Source: Xylocopa sonorina
Taxonomy: Eukaryota; Arthropoda; Insecta; Hymenoptera; Apidae
Assembly (NCBI RefSeq): GCF_050948175.1
Contig: NW_027490110.1
Span: 1,488,001 to 1,552,000, forward strand
Direction: 5' to 3'
DNA length: 64,000 nucleotides
Part shown: positions 1 through 13,329 of the stretch, in pieces
Position numbering within the stretch: position 1 is the stretch's first letter
How the letters are laid out: every line of letters starts with the position of its first letter
Position numbers and translations under genes: made by a program
Notes under the pieces: generated by a model
What the model was told of the DNA's origin: nothing
Databases searched by the model: none
Seen by the model: the letters and a program-made list of their open reading frames with translations, nothing else

Positions 1-1123
1 CAAATCATATTATATCCTACCATGAAACATAGAAATGAGATGCGATATCGCGTTTTAAGAAGCATTTGAACTCTATTGCTACGATGCCTAGACATCTGCA
101 GACGCTATTTCCTAGCAAGGAAGTGTCGCATTTACATTCATTTGAATCGTAGACGGGGAATGCATAACACTTCGCAATGAATATTATATCTTATCATGAA
201 ACATAGATATGACAGGCAATATCCCGTTTTAAGAAGCATTAGAAATCTCTTGCTACGATACGTAAACATCTGCAGACGCTATTTCCTTGCAAGGAAGTGT
301 CGCATTTACATTCATTTGAAGTGTAGACGAGGAATACATAACACTTCGCAAATCATATTATATCTTACCATGAAACATAGAAATGAGTTGCGATATCGCG
401 TTTTAAGAATCATAAGAACCCTATTGCTACGATACGTAGACAAATGCAAACGCTATTTCCTTGCAAGGAAGTGTCGCATTTACATTCATATGAAGTGTAG
501 ACGAGGAATACATAACACTTCGCAAATCATATTATATCTTACCATGAAACATAGAAATGAGATGCGATATCTCGTTTTAAGAAGCATTAGAAATCTATTG
601 CTAAGATACGTAGACATCTGCAAACGCTATTTCTTTGCAAGGAAGTGTCGCATTTACATTCATTTGAAGTGTAGACGAGGAATACATAACACTTCGCAAA
701 TCATATTATATCTTACCATGAAACATAGAAATGAGATGCAATATCGCTTTTTAAGAAGCATTTGAACTCTATTGCCTCGATACGTAGACATCTGCAAACG
801 CTATTTCCTGGCAAGGAAGTGTCGCATTTACATTCATTTGAAGTGTAGACGAGGAATACATGATACTTCGCAAATCATATTATATCTTACCATGAAACAT
901 AGAAATGAGATGCGATATCGCGTTTTAAGAAGCATTAGAACTCTACTGCTACGATACGTAGACATCTGCAAACGCTATTTCCTTGCAAGGAAGTGTCGGA
1001 TTTACATTCATCTGAATCGTAGACGAGGAATACATGACACTTCGCAAATCATATTATATCTTACCATGAAACATAGAAATGAGATGCGATATCGCGTTTT
1101 AAGAAGCATTAGAAATCTATTGC
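1..1123 (+). repeat. Block homologous to 58,825-59,947
   Basis: At an offset of 58,824 bp these two blocks share the same rare variants in order: the gatgcctag monomer, atagatatgaca, caatatcccg, cgtaaacatctgc, gacaaatgcaaacg, cattcatatgaag, gatatctcg and ttgcctcg. Private differences include gacggggaat (here) versus gacgaggaat, gacaggcaat versus gacatgcaat, and gagttgcg versus gagatgcg. Identity is high but lower than in the tandem duplications, so the split is older. It places the same A sequence on both sides of compartment B. Confidence 0.85.
1086..1095. other. Dyad site 1, GCGATATCGC (per-monomer, example)
   Basis: This is a perfect 10-bp palindrome with an EcoRV core, present in most type-1 monomers; this copy is the example. 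In type-2 monomers it becomes gcaatatctc, gcaatatcgc or gcaatatccc. In the gcaatatctc form a different inverted repeat, GAGAT-gcaat-ATCTC, is gained from the flanking gagat. Rare A-compartment copies read gcgacatcgc or gcgatattgtg. Protein binding or cruciform behaviour is not shown by the sequence. Confidence 0.85.
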
Positions 1124-1135
1124 TACGATACGTAG
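1123..1135. other. Dyad site 2, CTACG-ATA-CGTAG (per-monomer, example)
   Basis: Five-base inverted arms flank a 3-base spacer. The right arm changes to cctag in copies that also carry ctgcag (gatacctagacatctgcag), and the left arm changes to cttcg in many type-2 copies, so symmetry is often lost. At 52,095 this same element has been locally copied. Confidence 0.75.
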
Positions 1136-1152
1136 ACATCTGCAGACGCTAT

Positions 1153-1166
1153 TTCCTTGCAAGGAA
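1153..1166. other. Dyad site 3, TTCCTTGCAAGGAA (per-monomer, example)
   Basis: This is a perfect 14-bp palindrome occurring once per monomer in a large share of copies. Variants change mostly the centre while keeping the TTCCT and AGGAA arms: ttcctagcaaggaa, ttccttgctaggaa, ttcctggcaaggaa and ttcctagcgaggaa. Two of these (tagcaa and ttgcta centres) are exact reverse complements of each other. Arm-breaking forms exist but are fewer (ttctttgcaagg, ttccttgctaagaa). The symmetry suggests a possible dimer-binding site, which is an inference only. Confidence 0.85.
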
Positions 1167-3929
1167 GTGTCGCATTTACATTCATTTGAAGTGTAGACGA
1201 GGAATACATAACACTTCGCAAATCATATTATATCTTACCATGAAACATAGAAATGTGATGCGATATCGCGTTTTAAGAATCATAAGAACTCTATTGCTAC
1301 GATACGTAGACAACTGCAAACGCTATTTCCTTGCAAGGAAGTGTCGCATTTACATTCATTTGAAGTGTAGACAAGGAATACATAACACTTCGCAAATCAT
1401 ATTATATCTTACCATGAAACATAGAAATGAGATGCGATATCGCGTTTTAAGAATCATAAGAACTCTATTGCTACGATACGTAGACAACTGCAAACGCTAT
1501 TTCCTTGGAAGGAAGTGTCGCATTTACATTCATTTGAATCGTATACGAGGAATGCATAACACTTCGCTATGAATATTATATCTTATCATGAAACACAGAT
1601 ATGAGATGCAATATCTCGTTTTAAGAAGCATTTGAACTCTATTGCTACGATACCTAGACATCTGCAGACGCTATTTCCTAGCAAGGAAGTATTGCATTTA
1701 CATTCATTTGAAGTGTAGACGAGGAATACATGACACTTCGCAAATCATATTATATCTTTCCATGAAACATAGAAATGTGATGCGATATCGCGTTTTAAGA
1801 AGCATTAGAAATCTATTGCTAAGATACGTAGACATCTGCAAACGCTATTTCCTTGCAAGGAAGTGTCGCATTTACATTCATTTGAAGTGTAGACGAGGAA
1901 TACATGACACTTCACAAATTATATTATATCTTACCATGAAACATAGACATGAGATGCGATATTGTGTTTTGAGAAGCATTAGAACTCTATTGCTACGATA
2001 CCTAGACATCTGCAGACGCTATTTCCTAGCAAGGAAGTGTGGCATTTACATTAATTGAAGTGTAGACGAGCAATACATGACACTTCGCAAATCATATTAT
2101 ATCTTACCATGAAACATAGAAATGAGATGCAATATCGCGTTTTAAGAATCATAAGAACACTACTGCTACGATACGTAGACATCTGCAAACGCTATTTCCT
2201 TGCAAGGAAGTGTCGCATTTACATTCATTTGAATCGTAGACGAGGAATACATGACACTTCGCAAATCATATTATATCTTACCATGAAACATAGAAATGAG
2301 ATGCGATATCGCGTTTTAAGGAGCATTAGAAATCTATTGCTTCGATACGTAGACATCTGCAAACGCTATTTGCTTGCAAGGAAGTGTCGCATTTACATTC
2401 ATTCGAAGTGTAGACGAGGAATACATAACACTTCGCAAATCATATTATATCTTACCATGAAACATAGAAATGAGATGCGATATCGCGTTTTAAGAATCAT
2501 AAGAACTCCATTGCTACGATACGTAGACATCTGCAAACGCTATTTCCTAGCAAGGAAGTATCGCATTTACATTCATTTGAAGTGTAGACGAGGAATACAT
2601 GACACTTCGCAAATCATATTATATCTTTCCATGAAGCATAGAAATGAGATGCGATATCGCGTTTTAAGAAGCATTAGAAATCTATTGCTAAGATACGTAG
2701 ACATCTGCAAACGCTATTTCCTGGCAAGGAAGTGTCGCATTTACATTCATTTGAAGTTGTAGACGAGGAATACACAACACTTCGCAAATCATATTATATC
2801 TTACCATGATACATAGAAATGAGATGCGATATCGCGTTTTAAGAAGCATTTGAACTCTATTGCTTCGATACCTAGATATCTGCAAACGCTATTTCCTTGC
2901 AAGGAAGTGTCGCATTTACATTCATTTGAAGTGTAGACGAGGAATACATGATACTTCGCAAATCATATTATATCTTACCATGAAACATAGAAATGGGATG
3001 CGATATCGCGTTTTAAGAAGCATTTGAACTCTATTGCTACGATGCCTAGACATCTGCAGACGCTATTTCCTAGCAAGGAAGTGTCGCATTTACATTCATT
3101 TGAAGTGTAGACGAGGAGTACATAACACTTCGCAAATCATATTATATCTTACCATGAAACATAGAAATGAGATGCGATATCGCGTTTTAAGAATCATAAG
3201 AACACTATTGCTACGATACGTGGACATCTGCAAACGCTATCTCCTTGCAAGGAAGTGTCGCATTTACGTTCATTTGAATCGTTGACGAGGAATGCATAAC
3301 ACTTCGCAATGAATATTATATCCTATCATGAAACATAGATATGAGATGCAATATCCCGTTTTAAGAAGCATTTGAACTCTATTGCTTCGATACGTAGACA
3401 TCTGCAAACGCTATTTCCTTGCAAGGAAGTGTCGCATTTACATTCATTTGAAGTATAGACAAGGAATACATAACACTTCGCAAATCATATTATATCTTAC
3501 CATGAAACATAGAAATGAGATGCGATATCGCGTTTTAAGAAGCATTAGAACTCTATCGCTACGATACCTAGACATCTGCAGACGCTATTTCCTTGCAAGG
3601 AAGTGTCGCATTTACATTCATTTGAAGTGTAGACGAGGAATACATGATACTTCGCAAATCATATTATATCTTACCATGAAACATAGAAATGAGATGCGAT
3701 ATCGCGTTTTAAGAAGCATTTGAACTCTATTGCTACGATGCCTAGACATCTGCAGACGCTATTTCCTAGCAAGGAAGTGTCGCATTTACATTCATTTGAA
3801 GTGTAGACAAGGAATACATAACACTTCGCAAATCATATTATATCTCACCATGAAACATAGAAATGAGATGCGATATCGCGTTTTAAGAAGCATTAGAACT
3901 CTATCGCTACGATACCTAGACATCTGCAG

Positions 3930-6900
3930 ACGCTATTTCCTGGCAAGGAAGTGTCGCATTTACATTCATTTGAAGTTGTAGACGAGGAATACATGACACT
4001 TCGCAAATCATATTATATCTTACCATGAAACATAGAAATGAGATGCGATATCGCGTTTTAAGAAGCATTAGAAATCTATTGCTACGATACGTAGACATCT
4101 GCAGACGCTATTTCCTTGCAAGGAAGTGTCGCATTTACATTCATTTGAAGTGTAGACGAGGAATACATAACACTTCGCAAATCATATTATATCTTACCAT
4201 GAAACATAGAAATGTGATGCGATATCGCGTTTTAAGAATCATAAGAACTCTATTGCTACGATACGTAGACAACTGCAAACGCTATTTCCTTGCAAGGAGG
4301 TGTCGCATTTACATTCATTTGAAATGTAGACAAGGAATACATAACACTTCGCAAATCATATTATATCTCACCATGAAACATAGAAATGAGATGCGATATC
4401 GCGTTTTAAGAAGCATTTGAACTCTATTGCTACGATACCTAGACATCTGCAGACGCTATTTCCTAGCAAGGAAGTATTGCATTTACATTCATTTGAAGTG
4501 TAGACGAGGAATACATGACACTTCGCAAATCATATTATATCTTTCCATGAAACATAGAAATGTGATGCGATATCGCGTTTTAAGAAGCATTAGAAATCTA
4601 TTGCTAAGATACGTAGACATCTGCAAACGCTATTTCCTTGCAAGGAAGTGTCGCATTTACATTCATTTGGATCGTATACGAGGAATGCACAACACTTCGC
4701 AATGAATATTATATCTTACCATGAAACATAGAAATGAGATGCGACATCGCGTATTAAGAAGCATTAGAACTCTATTGCTACGATAGGTAGACATCTGCAA
4801 ACGCTATTTCCTTGCAAGGAAGTGTCGCATTTACATTCATTTGAAGTGTAGACGAGGAATACATGACACTTCACAAATTATATTATATCTTACCATGAAA
4901 CATAGAAATGAGATGCGATATTGTGTTTTGAGAAGCATTAGAACTCTATTGCTACGATACCTAGACATCTGCAGACGCTATTACCTAGCAAGGAAGTGTC
5001 GCATTTACATTAATTGAAGTGTAGACGAGCAATACATGACACTTCGCAAATCATATTATATCTTACCATGAAACATAGAAATGAGATGCGATATCGCGCT
5101 TTAAGAATCATAAAAACTCTATTGCTACGATACGTAGACATCTGCAAACGCTATTTCCTTGCAAGGAAGTGTCGCATTTACATTCATATGAAGTATAGAC
5201 GAGGAATACATAACACTTCGCAAATCATATTATATCTTACCATGAAACATAGGAATGAGATGCAATATCGCGTTTTAAGAATCATAAGAACACTACTGCT
5301 ACGATACGTAGACATCTGCAAACGCTATTTCCTTGCAAGGAAGTGTCGCATTTACATTCATTTGAATCGTAGACGAGGAATACATGACACTTCGCAAATC
5401 ATATTATATCTTACCATGAAACATAGAAATGAGATGCGATATCGCGTTTTAAGAATCATAAGAACTCTATTGCTACGATACGTAGACATCTGCAAACGCT
5501 ATTTCCTAGCGAGGAAGTGTGGCATTCACGTTCATTTGAAGTTGTAGACGAGGAATACATGACACTTCGCAAATCATATTATATCTTACCATGAAACATA
5601 GAAATGAGATGCGATATCGCATTTTAAGAAGCACTAGAATTATATTGCTACGATACGTAGACATCTGCAGACGCTATTTCCTTGCAAGGAAGTGTCGCAT
5701 TTACATTCATTTGAAGTGTAGACGAGGAATACATGACACTTCGCAAATCATATTATATCTTACCATGAAACATAGAAATGAGATGCAATATCTCGTTTTA
5801 AGAAGCATTTGAACTCTATTGCTAAGATACGTAGACATCTGCAAACGCTATTTCCTGGCAAGGAAGTGTCGCATTTACATTCATTTGAAGTTGTAGACGA
5901 GGAATACACAACACTTCGCAAATCATATTATATCTTACCATGAAACATAGAAATGAGATGCGATATCGCGTTTTAAGAAGCATTTGAACTCTATTGCTTC
6001 GATACCTAGATATCTGCAAACGCTATTTCCTTGCAAGGAAGTGTCGCATTTACATTCATTTGAAGTGTAGACGAGGAATACGTGATACTTCGCAAATCAT
6101 ATTATATGTTATCATGAAACATAGAAATGAGATGCGATATCGCGTTTTAAGAAGCATTTGAACTCTATTGCTACGATGCCTAGACATCTGCAGACGCTAT
6201 TTCCTAGCAAGGAAGTGTCGCATTTACATTCATTTGAAGTGTAGACGAGGAGTACATAACACTTCGCAAATCATATTATATCTTACCATGAAACATAGAA
6301 ATGAGATGCGATATCGCGTTTTAAGAATCATAAGAACACTATTGCTACGATACGTGGACATCTGCAAACGCTATTTCCTTGCAAGGAAGTGTCGCATTTA
6401 CGTTCATTTGAATCGTTGACGAGGAATGCATAACACTTCGCAATGAATATTATATCCTATCATGAAACATAGATATGAGATGCAATATCTCGTTTTAAGA
6501 AGCATTTGAACTCTATTGCTTCGATACGTAGACATCTGCAAACGCTATTTCCTTGCAAGGAAGTGTCGCATTTACATTCATTTGAAGTGTAGACAAGGAA
6601 TACATAACACTTCGCAAATCATATTATATCTTACCATGAATCATAGAAATGAGATGCGATATCGCGTTTTAAGAAGCATTAGAACTCTATCGCTACGATA
6701 CCTAGACATCTGCAGACGCTATTTCCTTGCAAGGAAGTGTCGCATTTACATTCATTTGAAGTGTAGACGAGGAATACATGATACTTCGCAAATCATATTA
6801 TATCTTACCATGAAACATAGAAATGAGATGCGATATCGCATTTTAAGAAGCATTTGAACTCTATTGCTACGATGCCTAGACATCTGCAGACGCTATTTCC

Positions 6901-8629
6901 TAGCAAGGAAGTGTCGCATTTACATTCATTTGAAGTGTAGACGAGGAGTACATAACACTTCGCAAATCATATTATATCTTACCATGAAACATAGAAATGA
7001 GATGCGATATCGCGTTTTAAGAATCATAAGAACACTATTGCTACGATACGTGGACATCTGCAAACGCTATCTCCTTGCAAGGAAGTGTCGCATTTACGTT
7101 CATTTGAATCGTTGACGAGGAATGCATAACACTTCGCAATGAATATTATATCCTATCATGAAACATAGATATGAGATGCAATATCGCGTTTTAAGAAGCA
7201 TTAGAACTCTATCGCTACGATACCTAGACATCTGCAGACGCTATTTCCTGGCAAGGAAGTGTCGCATTTACATTCATTTGAAGTTGTAGACGAGGAATAC
7301 ATGACACTTCGCAAATCATATTATATCTTACCATGAAACATAGAAATGAGATGCGATATCGCGTTTTAAGAAGCATTAGAAATCTATTGCTACGATACGT
7401 AGACATCTGCAGACGCTATTTCCTTGCAAGGAAGTGTCGCATTTACATTCATTTGCAGTGTAGACGAGGAATACATAACACTTCGCAAATCATATTATAT
7501 CTTACCATGAAACATAGAAATGTGATGCGATATCGCGTTTTAAGAATCGTAAGAACTCTATTGCTACGATACGTAGACAACTGCAAACGCTATTTCCTTG
7601 CAAGGAAGTGTCGCATTTACATTCATTTGTAGTGTAGACAAGGAATACATAACACTTCGCAAATCATATTATATCTTACCATGAAACATAGAAATGAGAT
7701 GCGATATCGCGTTTTAAGAATCATAAGAACTCTATTGCTACGATACGTAGACAACTGCAAACGCTATTTCCTTGCAAGGAAGTGTCGCATTTACATTCAT
7801 TTGAATCGTATACTAGGAATGCATAACACTTCGCTATGAATATTATATCTTATCATGAAACACAGATATGAGATCCAATATCTCGTTTCAAGAAGCATTT
7901 GAACTCTATTGCTACGATACCTAGACATCTGCAGACGCTATTTCCTAGCAAGGAAGTATTGCATTTACATTCATTTGAAGTGTAGACGAGGAATACATGA
8001 CACTTCGCAAATCATATTATATCTTTCCATGAAACATAGAAATGTGATGCGATATCGCGTTTTAAGAAGCATTAGAAATCTATTGCTAAGATACGTAGAC
8101 ATCTGCAAACGCTATTTCCTTGCAAGGAAGTGTCGCATTTACATTCATTTGGATCGTATACGAGGAATGCACAACACTTCGCAATGAATATTATATCTTA
8201 CCATGAAACATAGAAATGAGATGCGACATCGCGTATTAAGAAGCATTAGAACTCTATTGCTACGATAGGTAGACATCTGCAAACGCTATTTCCTTGCAAG
8301 GAAGTGTCGCATTTACATTCATTTGAAGTGTAGACGAGGAATACATGACACTTCACAAATGATATTATATCTTACCATGAAACATAGAAATGAGATGCGA
8401 TATTGTGTTTTGAGAAGCATTAGAACTCTATTGCTACGATACCTAGACATCTGCAGACGCTATTTCCTAGCAAGGAAGTGTGGCATTTACATTAATTGAA
8501 GTGTAGACGAGCAATACATGACACTTCGCAAATCATATTATATCTTACCATGAAACATAGAAATGAGATGCAATATCGCGTTTTAAGAATCATAAGAACA
8601 CTACTGCTACGATACGTAGACATCTGCAA
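3930..8629 (+). repeat. 27-monomer HOR unit, copy 1 (4,700 bp)
   Basis: This block repeats immediately downstream at an offset of exactly 4,700 bp (27 x 174 + 2). The +2 comes from four 1-bp insertions (near 3976, 5541, 5891, 7284) minus two 1-bp deletions (near 5012, 8494). The left edge is where ctgcaga (3929 g) meets ctgcaaa (8629 a); homology resumes at cgctatttcctgg. Rare variants shared by both copies include aggaatgag, aagcactagaattat, gtatactagg and atgaatcatag. Confidence 0.93.
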
Positions 8630-11600
8630 ACGCTATTTCCTGGCAAGGAAGTGTCGCATTTACATTCATTTGAAGTTGTAGACGAGGAATACATGACACT
8701 TCGCAAATCATATTATATCTTACCATGAAACATAGAAATGAGATGCGATATCGCGTTTTAAGAAGCATTAGAAATCTATTGCTACGATACGTAGACATCT
8801 GCAGACGCTATTTCCTTGCAAGGAAGTGTCGCATTTACATTCATTTGAAGTGTAGACGAGGAATACATAACACTTCGCAAATCATATTATATCTTACCAT
8901 GAAACATAGAAATGTGATGCGATATCGCGTTTTAAGAATCATAAGAACTCTATTGCTACGATACGTAGACAACTGCAAACGCTATTTCCTTGCAAGGAGG
9001 TGTCGCATTTACATTCATTTGAAATGTAGACAAGGAATACATAACACTTCGCAAATCATATTATATCTCACCATGAAACATAGAAATGAGATGCGATATC
9101 GCGTTTTAAGAAGCATTTGAACTCTATTGCTACGATACCTAGACATCTGCAGACGCTATTTCCTAGCAAGGAAGTATTGCATTTACATTCATTTGAAGTG
9201 TAGACGAGGAATACATGACACTTCGCAAATCATATTATATCTTTCCATGAAACATAGAAATGTGATGCGATATCGCGTTTTAAGAAGCATTAGAAATCTA
9301 TTGCTAAGATACGTAGACATCTGCAAACGCTATTTCCTTGCAAGGAAGTGTCGCATTTACATTCATTTGGATCGTATACGAGGAATGCACAACACTTCGC
9401 AATGAATATTATATCTTACCATGAAACATAGAAATGAGATGCGACATCGCGTATTAAGAAGCATTAGAACTCTATTGCTACGATAGGTAGACATCTGCAA
9501 ACGCTATTTCCTTGCAAGGAAGTGTCGCATTTACATTCATTTGAAGTGTAGACGAGGAATACATGACACTTCACAAATTATATTATATCTTACCATGAAA
9601 CATAGAAATGAGATGCGATATTGTGTTTTGAGAAGCATTAGAACTCTATTGCTACGATACCTAGACATCTGCAGACGCTATTACCTAGCAAGGAAGTGTC
9701 GCATTTACATTAATTGAAGTGTAGACGAGCAATACATGACACTTCGCAAATCATATTATATCTTACCATGAAACATAGAAATGAGATGCGATATCGCGCT
9801 TTAAGAATCATAAAAACTCTATTGCTACGATACGTAGACATCTGCAAACGCTATTTCCTTGCAAGGAAGTGTCGCATTTACATTCATATGAAGTATAGAC
9901 GAGGAATACATAACACTTCGCAAATCATATTATATCTTACCATGAAACATAGGAATGAGATGCAATATCGCGTTTTAAGAATCATAAGAACACTACTGCT
10001 ACGATACGTAGACATCTGCAAACGCTATTTCCTTGCAAGGAAGTGTCGCATTTACATTCATTTGAATCGTAGACGAGGAATACATGACACTTCGCAAATC
10101 ATATTATATCTTACCATGAAACATAGAAATGAGATGCGATATCGCGTTTTAAGAATCATAAGAACTCTATTGCTACGATACGTAGACATCTGCAAACGCT
10201 ATTTCCTAGCGAGGAAGTGTGGCATTCACGTTCATTTGAAGTTGTAGACGAGGAATACATGACACTTCGCAAATCATATTATATCTTACCATGAAACATA
10301 GAAATGAGATGCGATATCGCATTTTAAGAAGCACTAGAATTATATTGCTACGATACGTAGACATCTGCAGACGCTATTTCCTTGCAAGGAAGTGTCGCAT
10401 TTACATTCATTTGAAGTGTAGACGAGGAATACATGACACTTCGCAAATCATATTATATCTTACCATGAAACATAGAAATGAGATGCAATATCTCGTTTTA
10501 AGAAGCATTTGAACTCTATTGCTAAGATACGTAGACATCTGCAAACGCTATTTCCTGGCAAGGAAGTGTCGCATTTACATTCATTTGAAGTTGTAGACGA
10601 GGAATACACAACACTTCGCAAATCATATTATATCTTACCATGAAACATAGAAATGAGATGCGATATCGCGTTTTAAGAAGCATTTGAACTCTATTGCTTC
10701 GATACCTAGATATCTGCAAACGCTATTTCCTTGCAAGGAAGTGTCGCATTTACATTCATTTGAAGTGTAGACGAGGAATACGTGATACTTCGCAAATCAT
10801 ATTATATGTTATCATGAAACATAGAAATGAGATGCGATATCGCGTTTTAAGAAGCATTTGAACTCTATTGCTACGATGCCTAGACATCTGCAGACGCTAT
10901 TTCCTAGCAAGGAAGTGTCGCATTTACATTCATTTGAAGTGTAGACGAGGAGTACATAACACTTCGCAAATCATATTATATCTTACCATGAAACATAGAA
11001 ATGAGATGCGATATCGCGTTTTAAGAATCATAAGAACACTATTGCTACGATACGTGGACATCTGCAAACGCTATTTCCTTGCAAGGAAGTGTCGCATTTA
11101 CGTTCATTTGAATCGTTGACGAGGAATGCATAACACTTCGCAATGAATATTATATCCTATCATGAAACATAGATATGAGATGCAATATCTCGTTTTAAGA
11201 AGCATTTGAACTCTATTGCTTCGATACGTAGACATCTGCAAACGCTATTTCCTTGCAAGGAAGTGTCGCATTTACATTCATTTGAAGTGTAGACAAGGAA
11301 TACATAACACTTCGCAAATCATATTATATCTTACCATGAATCATAGAAATGAGATGCGATATCGCGTTTTAAGAAGCATTAGAACTCTATCGCTACGATA
11401 CCTAGACATCTGCAGACGCTATTTCCTTGCAAGGAAGTGTCGCATTTACATTCATTTGAAGTGTAGACGAGGAATACATGATACTTCGCAAATCATATTA
11501 TATCTTACCATGAAACATAGAAATGAGATGCGATATCGCATTTTAAGAAGCATTTGAACTCTATTGCTACGATGCCTAGACATCTGCAGACGCTATTTCC

Positions 11601-13329
11601 TAGCAAGGAAGTGTCGCATTTACATTCATTTGAAGTGTAGACGAGGAGTACATAACACTTCGCAAATCATATTATATCTTACCATGAAACATAGAAATGA
11701 GATGCGATATCGCGTTTTAAGAATCATAAGAACACTATTGCTACGATACGTGGACATCTGCAAACGCTATCTCCTTGCAAGGAAGTGTCGCATTTACGTT
11801 CATTTGAATCGTTGACGAGGAATGCATAACACTTCGCAATGAATATTATATCCTATCATGAAACATAGATATGAGATGCAATATCGCGTTTTAAGAAGCA
11901 TTAGAACTCTATCGCTACGATACCTAGACATCTGCAGACGCTATTTCCTGGCAAGGAAGTGTCGCATTTACATTCATTTGAAGTTGTAGACGAGGAATAC
12001 ATGACACTTCGCAAATCATATTATATCTTACCATGAAACATAGAAATGAGATGCGATATCGCGTTTTAAGAAGCATTAGAAATCTATTGCTACGATACGT
12101 AGACATCTGCAGACGCTATTTCCTTGCAAGGAAGTGTCGCATTTACATTCATTTGCAGTGTAGACGAGGAATACATAACACTTCGCAAATCATATTATAT
12201 CTTACCATGAAACATAGAAATGTGATGCGATATCGCGTTTTAAGAATCGTAAGAACTCTATTGCTACGATACGTAGACAACTGCAAACGCTATTTCCTTG
12301 CAAGGAAGTGTCGCATTTACATTCATTTGTAGTGTAGACAAGGAATACATAACACTTCGCAAATCATATTATATCTTACCATGAAACATAGAAATGAGAT
12401 GCGATATCGCGTTTTAAGAATCATAAGAACTCTATTGCTACGATACGTAGACAACTGCAAACGCTATTTCCTTGCAAGGAAGTGTCGCATTTACATTCAT
12501 TTGAATCGTATACTAGGAATGCATAACACTTCGCTATGAATATTATATCTTATCATGAAACACAGATATGAGATCCAATATCTCGTTTCAAGAAGCATTT
12601 GAACTCTATTGCTACGATACCTAGACATCTGCAGACGCTATTTCCTAGCAAGGAAGTATTGCATTTACATTCATTTGAAGTGTAGACGAGGAATACATGA
12701 CACTTCGCAAATCATATTATATCTTTCCATGAAACATAGAAATGTGATGCGATATCGCGTTTTAAGAAGCATTAGAAATCTATTGCTAAGATACGTAGAC
12801 ATCTGCAAACGCTATTTCCTTGCAAGGAAGTGTCGCATTTACATTCATTTGGATCGTATACGAGGAATGCACAACACTTCGCAATGAATATTATATCTTA
12901 CCATGAAACATAGAAATGAGATGCGACATCGCGTATTAAGAAGCATTAGAACTCTATTGCTACGATAGGTAGACATCTGCAAACGCTATTTCCTTGCAAG
13001 GAAGTGTCGCATTTACATTCATTTGAAGTGTAGACGAGGAATACATGACACTTCACAAATTATATTATATCTTACCATGAAACATAGAAATGAGATGCGA
13101 TATTGTGTTTTGAGAAGCATTAGAACTCTATTGCTACGATACCTAGACATCTGCAGACGCTATTTCCTAGCAAGGAAGTGTGGCATTTACATTAATTGAA
13201 GTGTAGACGAGCAATACATGACACTTCGCAAATCATATTATATCTTACCATGAAACATAGAAATGAGATGCAATATCGCGTTTTAAGAATCATAAGAACA
13301 CTACTGCTACGATACGTAGACATCTGCAA
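8630..13329 (+). repeat. 27-monomer HOR unit, copy 2 (4,700 bp)
   Basis: Second copy of the block that begins at 3,930. The only internal difference I noticed is G at 8361 in copy 1 against T at 13061 here; a full alignment may show a few more. Similarity stops just past 13,341, where ttgcaagg replaces the tggcaagg of copy 1. Near-identity over 4.7 kb indicates a very recent tandem duplication by unequal exchange, or an assembly duplication. Confidence 0.93.

Larger units (their letters stand above)
1066..1239 (+). repeat. Reference type-1 monomer (174 bp)
   Basis: This copy is close to the commonest form. Landmarks by monomer position are GCGATATCGC at 21-30, the variable block agcattagaa(a/c/g)tct near 41-53, CTACGATACGTAG at 58-70, ctgcaaacgc or ctgcagacgc near 76-85, TTCCTTGCAAGGAA at 88-101, tttgaagtgtagacgagg near 120-137, and the type-1 junction cgcaaatcatattatatc followed by ttaccatg. 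The monomer carries EcoRV (GATATC) and usually SnaBI (TACGTA) sites, and copies with ctgcag carry PstI. I see no clear half-monomer (87-bp) or third-monomer subrepeat. Confidence 0.95.

Noticed and set aside
1066..1239. Internal 58- or 87-bp subrepeats in the monomer.
   Set aside because: Only weak echoes (gcatta...gtagac near positions 41-72 and gcattt...gtagac near 109-133), with gaps and many mismatches. Not enough to claim an ancestral internal duplication.
196..1572. Tandem open reading frames on the + strand (189 and 266 codons here; many like them throughout) as genes for an Arg-rich repeat protein.
   Set aside because: They are the stop-free frame of a 174-bp satellite. They end at type-2 TGA codons or 1-bp indels, often need TTG starts, have no recognisable domain, and there is no unique flanking sequence or regulatory context.
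2688..2885. Short minus-strand open frames of about 60-70 codons (also near 3,916, 5,822, 7,224, 10,522, 14,178, 34,239, 60,130, 60,644).
   Set aside because: They appear mainly where the A-specific +1 insertion shifts frame, are repeat copies of one another, and have no independent coding evidence.
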